From positions 1 to 6,989 of the forward strand of contig CATPBF010000096.1 of assembly GCA_955652585.1 (NCBI GenBank): a stretch of DNA of 6,989 nt. Direction: 5' to 3'. The stretch is from Candidatus Dormiibacterota bacterium. GTDB lineage: Bacteria; Chloroflexota; Dormibacteria; Dormibacterales; Dormibacteraceae. Below, one piece after another: positions 5,227 to 6,989 of this stretch; positions within the stretch are counted from its first letter, which is position 1, and every line of letters begins with the position of its first letter. Under the pieces are notes generated by a model. The model was not told the origin of the DNA and did not search any database. It was given only the letters and a program-made list of their open reading frames with translations. The position numbers and the translations under genes are program-made.

Positions 5227-5649
5227 ATGCCGTTCGCCTACAGCGAATCTGCCGACATCGTCAGAGCCGCCCTGGGCTCCGTCTTGCGACAACGCCGCGA
5301 GGCGGTTCACCGCACGCTGACCGAGGTCGCAGGCGAAGCCGGTCTGTCCCCCGCGCACCTCTCGGAAGTGGAAAGGGGCCGCAAGGAGGTCTCCACCGAA
5401 CGGCTGCTGGCGGTCGCCCACGCCCTCGGGGTGCGGCCGGCCGACCTCTACGCCGAGCTCGCCCGGCTCCTCGGCGCCGACTCCGAGCGCCCGGCCTGGC
5501 CCGAGGATCCGCCGGCCAAGCTCCGGCTTGCAACCGCAGGCATGCCGCTCGAAGCGCTGCGCAGCGTGGCGGACTTCAGCGCTTATCTCGCGATGGCCAA
5601 CCCGCCACCCAAGGCCCGACCACGCATAGGTTTCGAAGCAAGGAGGTAA
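5227..5649 (+). CDS. XRE-family helix-turn-helix regulator, ClgR-like
   Basis: From this start the protein is 140 residues. A helix-turn-helix of the Cro/C1 (XRE) type covers about 14-73: LGSVLRQRREAVHRTLTEVA, then SPAHLSEVERGRKEVSTERLLAVAHALGV. The turn and recognition helix (AGLSPAHLSEVERGRKEVS) closely follow the pattern of ClgR. ClgR is the actinobacterial activator of clp protease genes and is itself degraded by Clp. The tail (about 85-140) has no recognised domain, and residues 106-123 look like a short amphipathic helix. The next gene is clpP, 4 bases downstream, which supports the assignment. Start choice is open: an ATG at 5209 is also in frame but overlaps the proposed -10 box, and a frame extension to 5128 would run through the candidate operators. 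Neither ATG has a good ribosome binding site. The HTH family is clear; the ClgR identity is inferred from sequence pattern and neighbourhood. Confidence 0.8.
   Translation: MPFAYSESADIVRAALGSVLRQRREAVHRTLTEVAGEAGLSPAHLSEVERGRKEVSTERLLAVAHALGVRPADLYAELARLLGADSERPAWPEDPPAKLRLATAGMPLEALRSVADFSAYLAMANPPPKARPRIGFEARR
5640..5646 (+). promoter_or_regulatory. Strong Shine-Dalgarno sequence of clpP
   Basis: AAGGAGG lies 7 bases before the ATG at 5654 and overlaps the last codons of the regulator gene, whose TAA follows it directly. This is the best ribosome binding site among the plus-strand genes of the window. It suggests clpP is translated more strongly than the regulator. Confidence 0.8.
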
Positions 5650-5653
5650 TCGA

Positions 5654-6262
5654 ATGCATCTCATCCCGACCGTGATCACCAACGACGGACGCGGCGAACG
5701 CGCGTATGACATCTACTCGCGGCTGCTCAAAGACGGGGTGGTTTTCGTGCGAGGCGTCATCGACGACGACATGGCTACGACAGTCACGGCGCAACTGCTC
5801 TTTCTCGAAAACGAAACGCCGGACCGCGACATCCAGCTGTACATCAACAGTCCCGGCGGCTCGCTGACCGCGGCGCTGTCGATCTACGACGCCATGCAGT
5901 ACGTGGGACCCAAAGTGGCGACCCTTTGCACCGGGATGGCCGCGAGCGGAGCCTCGATCCTGCTCGCCGGCGGCGATCCTGGGATTCGGATGTCGTTGCC
6001 ACATGCTCAGATCCTCGTCCACCAACCCTTCATTCAAGGCATACAGGGTCAGGCCACCGACATCCAGATCCATGCCCAGGAGCTCCTTCGCCAGCGTGAA
6101 CAGGTAGCACGCATCTACGCCAAGCACTGCCACCGAGAGCTGGAGGATGTCGAGCGCGCGATGGAGCGCGACTTCTTCATGACGCCGGAGCAGGCCAAGG
6201 AATGGGGGCTCATCGACCTGATCCTGGAGAAGAACCCGGCCGCAGCCAAGCCCGTGGCTTGA
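5654..6262 (+). CDS. clpP: ATP-dependent Clp protease proteolytic subunit ClpP
   Basis: ClpP is the barrel-shaped serine peptidase of the Clp protease. It degrades proteins unfolded and delivered by ClpX, ClpC or ClpA ATPases in the cytoplasm. The 202 residues are the normal length without a long propeptide. The N-terminus aligns with the mature ClpP start (RGERAYDIYSRLLKDGVVFV, 13-32), followed by INSPGGSLTAALSIYDAMQ (64-82), which supplies the oxyanion glycines. The catalytic triad appears complete: Ser98 in GMAAS, His123 in LVHQP and Asp173 in ERDFF. The stretch after His reads HQPFIQGIQGQATD, one residue longer than the usual HQPLGGxQGQATD and with one Gly fewer. Ser98 is followed by GA rather than the common MG. 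These changes suggest one member of a set of ClpP paralogues, as in actinobacteria, but activity is expected. The gene follows the ClgR-like regulator and overlaps the next gene by 4 bases. Confidence 0.95.
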   Translation: MHLIPTVITNDGRGERAYDIYSRLLKDGVVFVRGVIDDDMATTVTAQLLFLENETPDRDIQLYINSPGGSLTAALSIYDAMQYVGPKVATLCTGMAASGASILLAGGDPGIRMSLPHAQILVHQPFIQGIQGQATDIQIHAQELLRQREQVARIYAKHCHRELEDVERAMERDFFMTPEQAKEWGLIDLILEKNPAAAKPVA

Positions 6263-6989
6263 GGATCATCGTCCTCGGCGGCACCCGCTTCATTGGGCGG
6301 GCAATCGTTGAGGAGCTGGTCGGAGCAGGTCACGAACTCCTCGTGGTGCATCGCGGCGAGCTCGAGCCGGACGGCATGCCGCCCGCTCCCCATCTGCATT
6401 GCGACCGTTCCGACCTGGCCGCTCACAAAAAGGAGCTCGACGGGTTTCGGCCCGGGGCGGCGATCGACTGTCGGGCGCTCACGCGCGGCGACGCCGAGAC
6501 GGCGCTGGCCGCGCTGCCCGCGGGCATTCGATTGGTTGTGATCTCGAGCATGGACGTCTATCGGGCGTTCGGCGCCGCCATCGAGGGGAAAGAGACAGAC
6601 CCGGTGCCGCTGGACGAGGACTCACCAGTGCGGTCGGAGCGCTACCCCTACCGCGGCAAGAGTGCGGACCGCCACGACTACGACAAGCTCGACGTCGAAG
6701 ACGTGTACCTGCCACAGGGAGCGACTTCGCTGCGCCTGCCGATGGTCTACGGGCCCAGGGACTACCAGCTCCGCGAGGAGTACATCCTCCGCCGCGTGCG
6801 CGCGGGCCGCCTGCGCATTCCCTTCGGAGCCGGCGCATGGCTTGCGTGCCGCGGCTACGTCGGCGACATTGCGCGCGGAGCCCGGCTGGCGATGGAATCG
6901 GCTTCGACAAAAGCCATGGCTCTCAACCTCTGCGAGGACCGCACTTTCTCAATAGCGATGTGGTCTCGCATGATCCTCGAGGCGGCCGG
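6259..6989 (+). CDS. NAD-dependent epimerase/dehydratase-like protein (atypical extended SDR), C-terminus cut by window
   Basis: The frame runs to the window edge and gives 243 residues. The N-terminal MRIIVLGGTRFIG (1-13) is the Rossmann dinucleotide-binding loop in its GGTRFIG form. That form is typical of the epimerase/CSP41-like branch of short-chain dehydrogenases. SSMDVYRAFG (96-105) corresponds to the active-site serine strand. YDKLDVED (141-148) corresponds to the catalytic helix, though a standard YxxxK spacing is not seen. LRLPMVYGPRDYQ (158-170) is the conserved strand and loop before the substrate region. CRGYVGDIARGARLAME (197-213) matches the usual V-x-D-x-A helix. The start is a TTG whose last two bases belong to the clpP stop (TTGA), with no Shine-Dalgarno sequence, so translation is probably coupled to clpP. 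The substrate (sugar nucleotide, RNA or other) is unknown. Confidence 0.8.
   Translation, partial: MRIIVLGGTRFIGRAIVEELVGAGHELLVVHRGELEPDGMPPAPHLHCDRSDLAAHKKELDGFRPGAAIDCRALTRGDAETALAALPAGIRLVVISSMDVYRAFGAAIEGKETDPVPLDEDSPVRSERYPYRGKSADRHDYDKLDVEDVYLPQGATSLRLPMVYGPRDYQLREEYILRRVRAGRLRIPFGAGAWLACRGYVGDIARGARLAMESASTKAMALNLCEDRTFSIAMWSRMILEAA

Noticed and set aside
4948..5712. Minus-strand open frame (254 codons) crossing the 5105-5226 gap
   Set aside because: It lies mostly antisense to the oxidoreductase and the regulator genes and carries no recognisable domain. Part of it simply reads the repeat elements.

Overview
This is a GC-rich (roughly 65% by eye) bacterial chromosomal window with tightly packed genes. 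It holds two divergent transcription blocks separated by about 350 bases. No tRNA, rRNA, CRISPR array, insertion sequence or phage gene is visible. The codon use, a long double-length ThyX-type protein and a ClgR-like regulator next to clpP suggest an actinobacterium, possibly a deep-branching soil lineage such as Thermoleophilia, or a neighbouring phylum such as Chloroflexota/Dormibacterota. This placement is inference from gene content; no marker gene settles it.

The left block (1-1892) runs on the minus strand. It begins with a 531-residue protein of the FAD-dependent thymidylate synthase (ThyX) superfamily that looks like two fused ThyX units. A 64-residue, extremely arginine-rich small protein with a good ribosome binding site follows 30 bases later. 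The start of an isoaspartyl peptidase/asparaginase-like gene then runs off the left edge. The divergent intergenic region (1893-2240) carries a plausible minus-strand promoter, a phased TTGTCCCC repeat and two mutually exclusive hairpins.

The right block (2241-6989) runs on the plus strand. The first three genes are a class I SAM methyltransferase, a GNAT acetyltransferase with a second C-terminal domain, and an FAD/NAD(P)H oxidoreductase of the NirB/rubredoxin-reductase type. They overlap or abut and look translationally coupled, so they probably form one unit; its substrate is unknown.

A short gap at 5105-5226 carries a 16-bp element repeated at exactly 42 bp, a 10-bp palindrome and a TATGAT hexamer. 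Together these look like the control region for the next unit. That unit is an XRE-family regulator resembling actinobacterial ClgR, then clpP with an intact Ser-His-Asp triad behind a strong Shine-Dalgarno sequence, then an atypical short-chain dehydrogenase/epimerase that runs off the right edge. The adjacency suggests a ClgR-type regulator controlling its own operon and a ClpP protease. The most notable items are the fused ThyX with complementary half-motifs, the arginine-repeat small protein whose motif recurs in the ThyX tail, and the phased repeats before the regulator-clpP unit.
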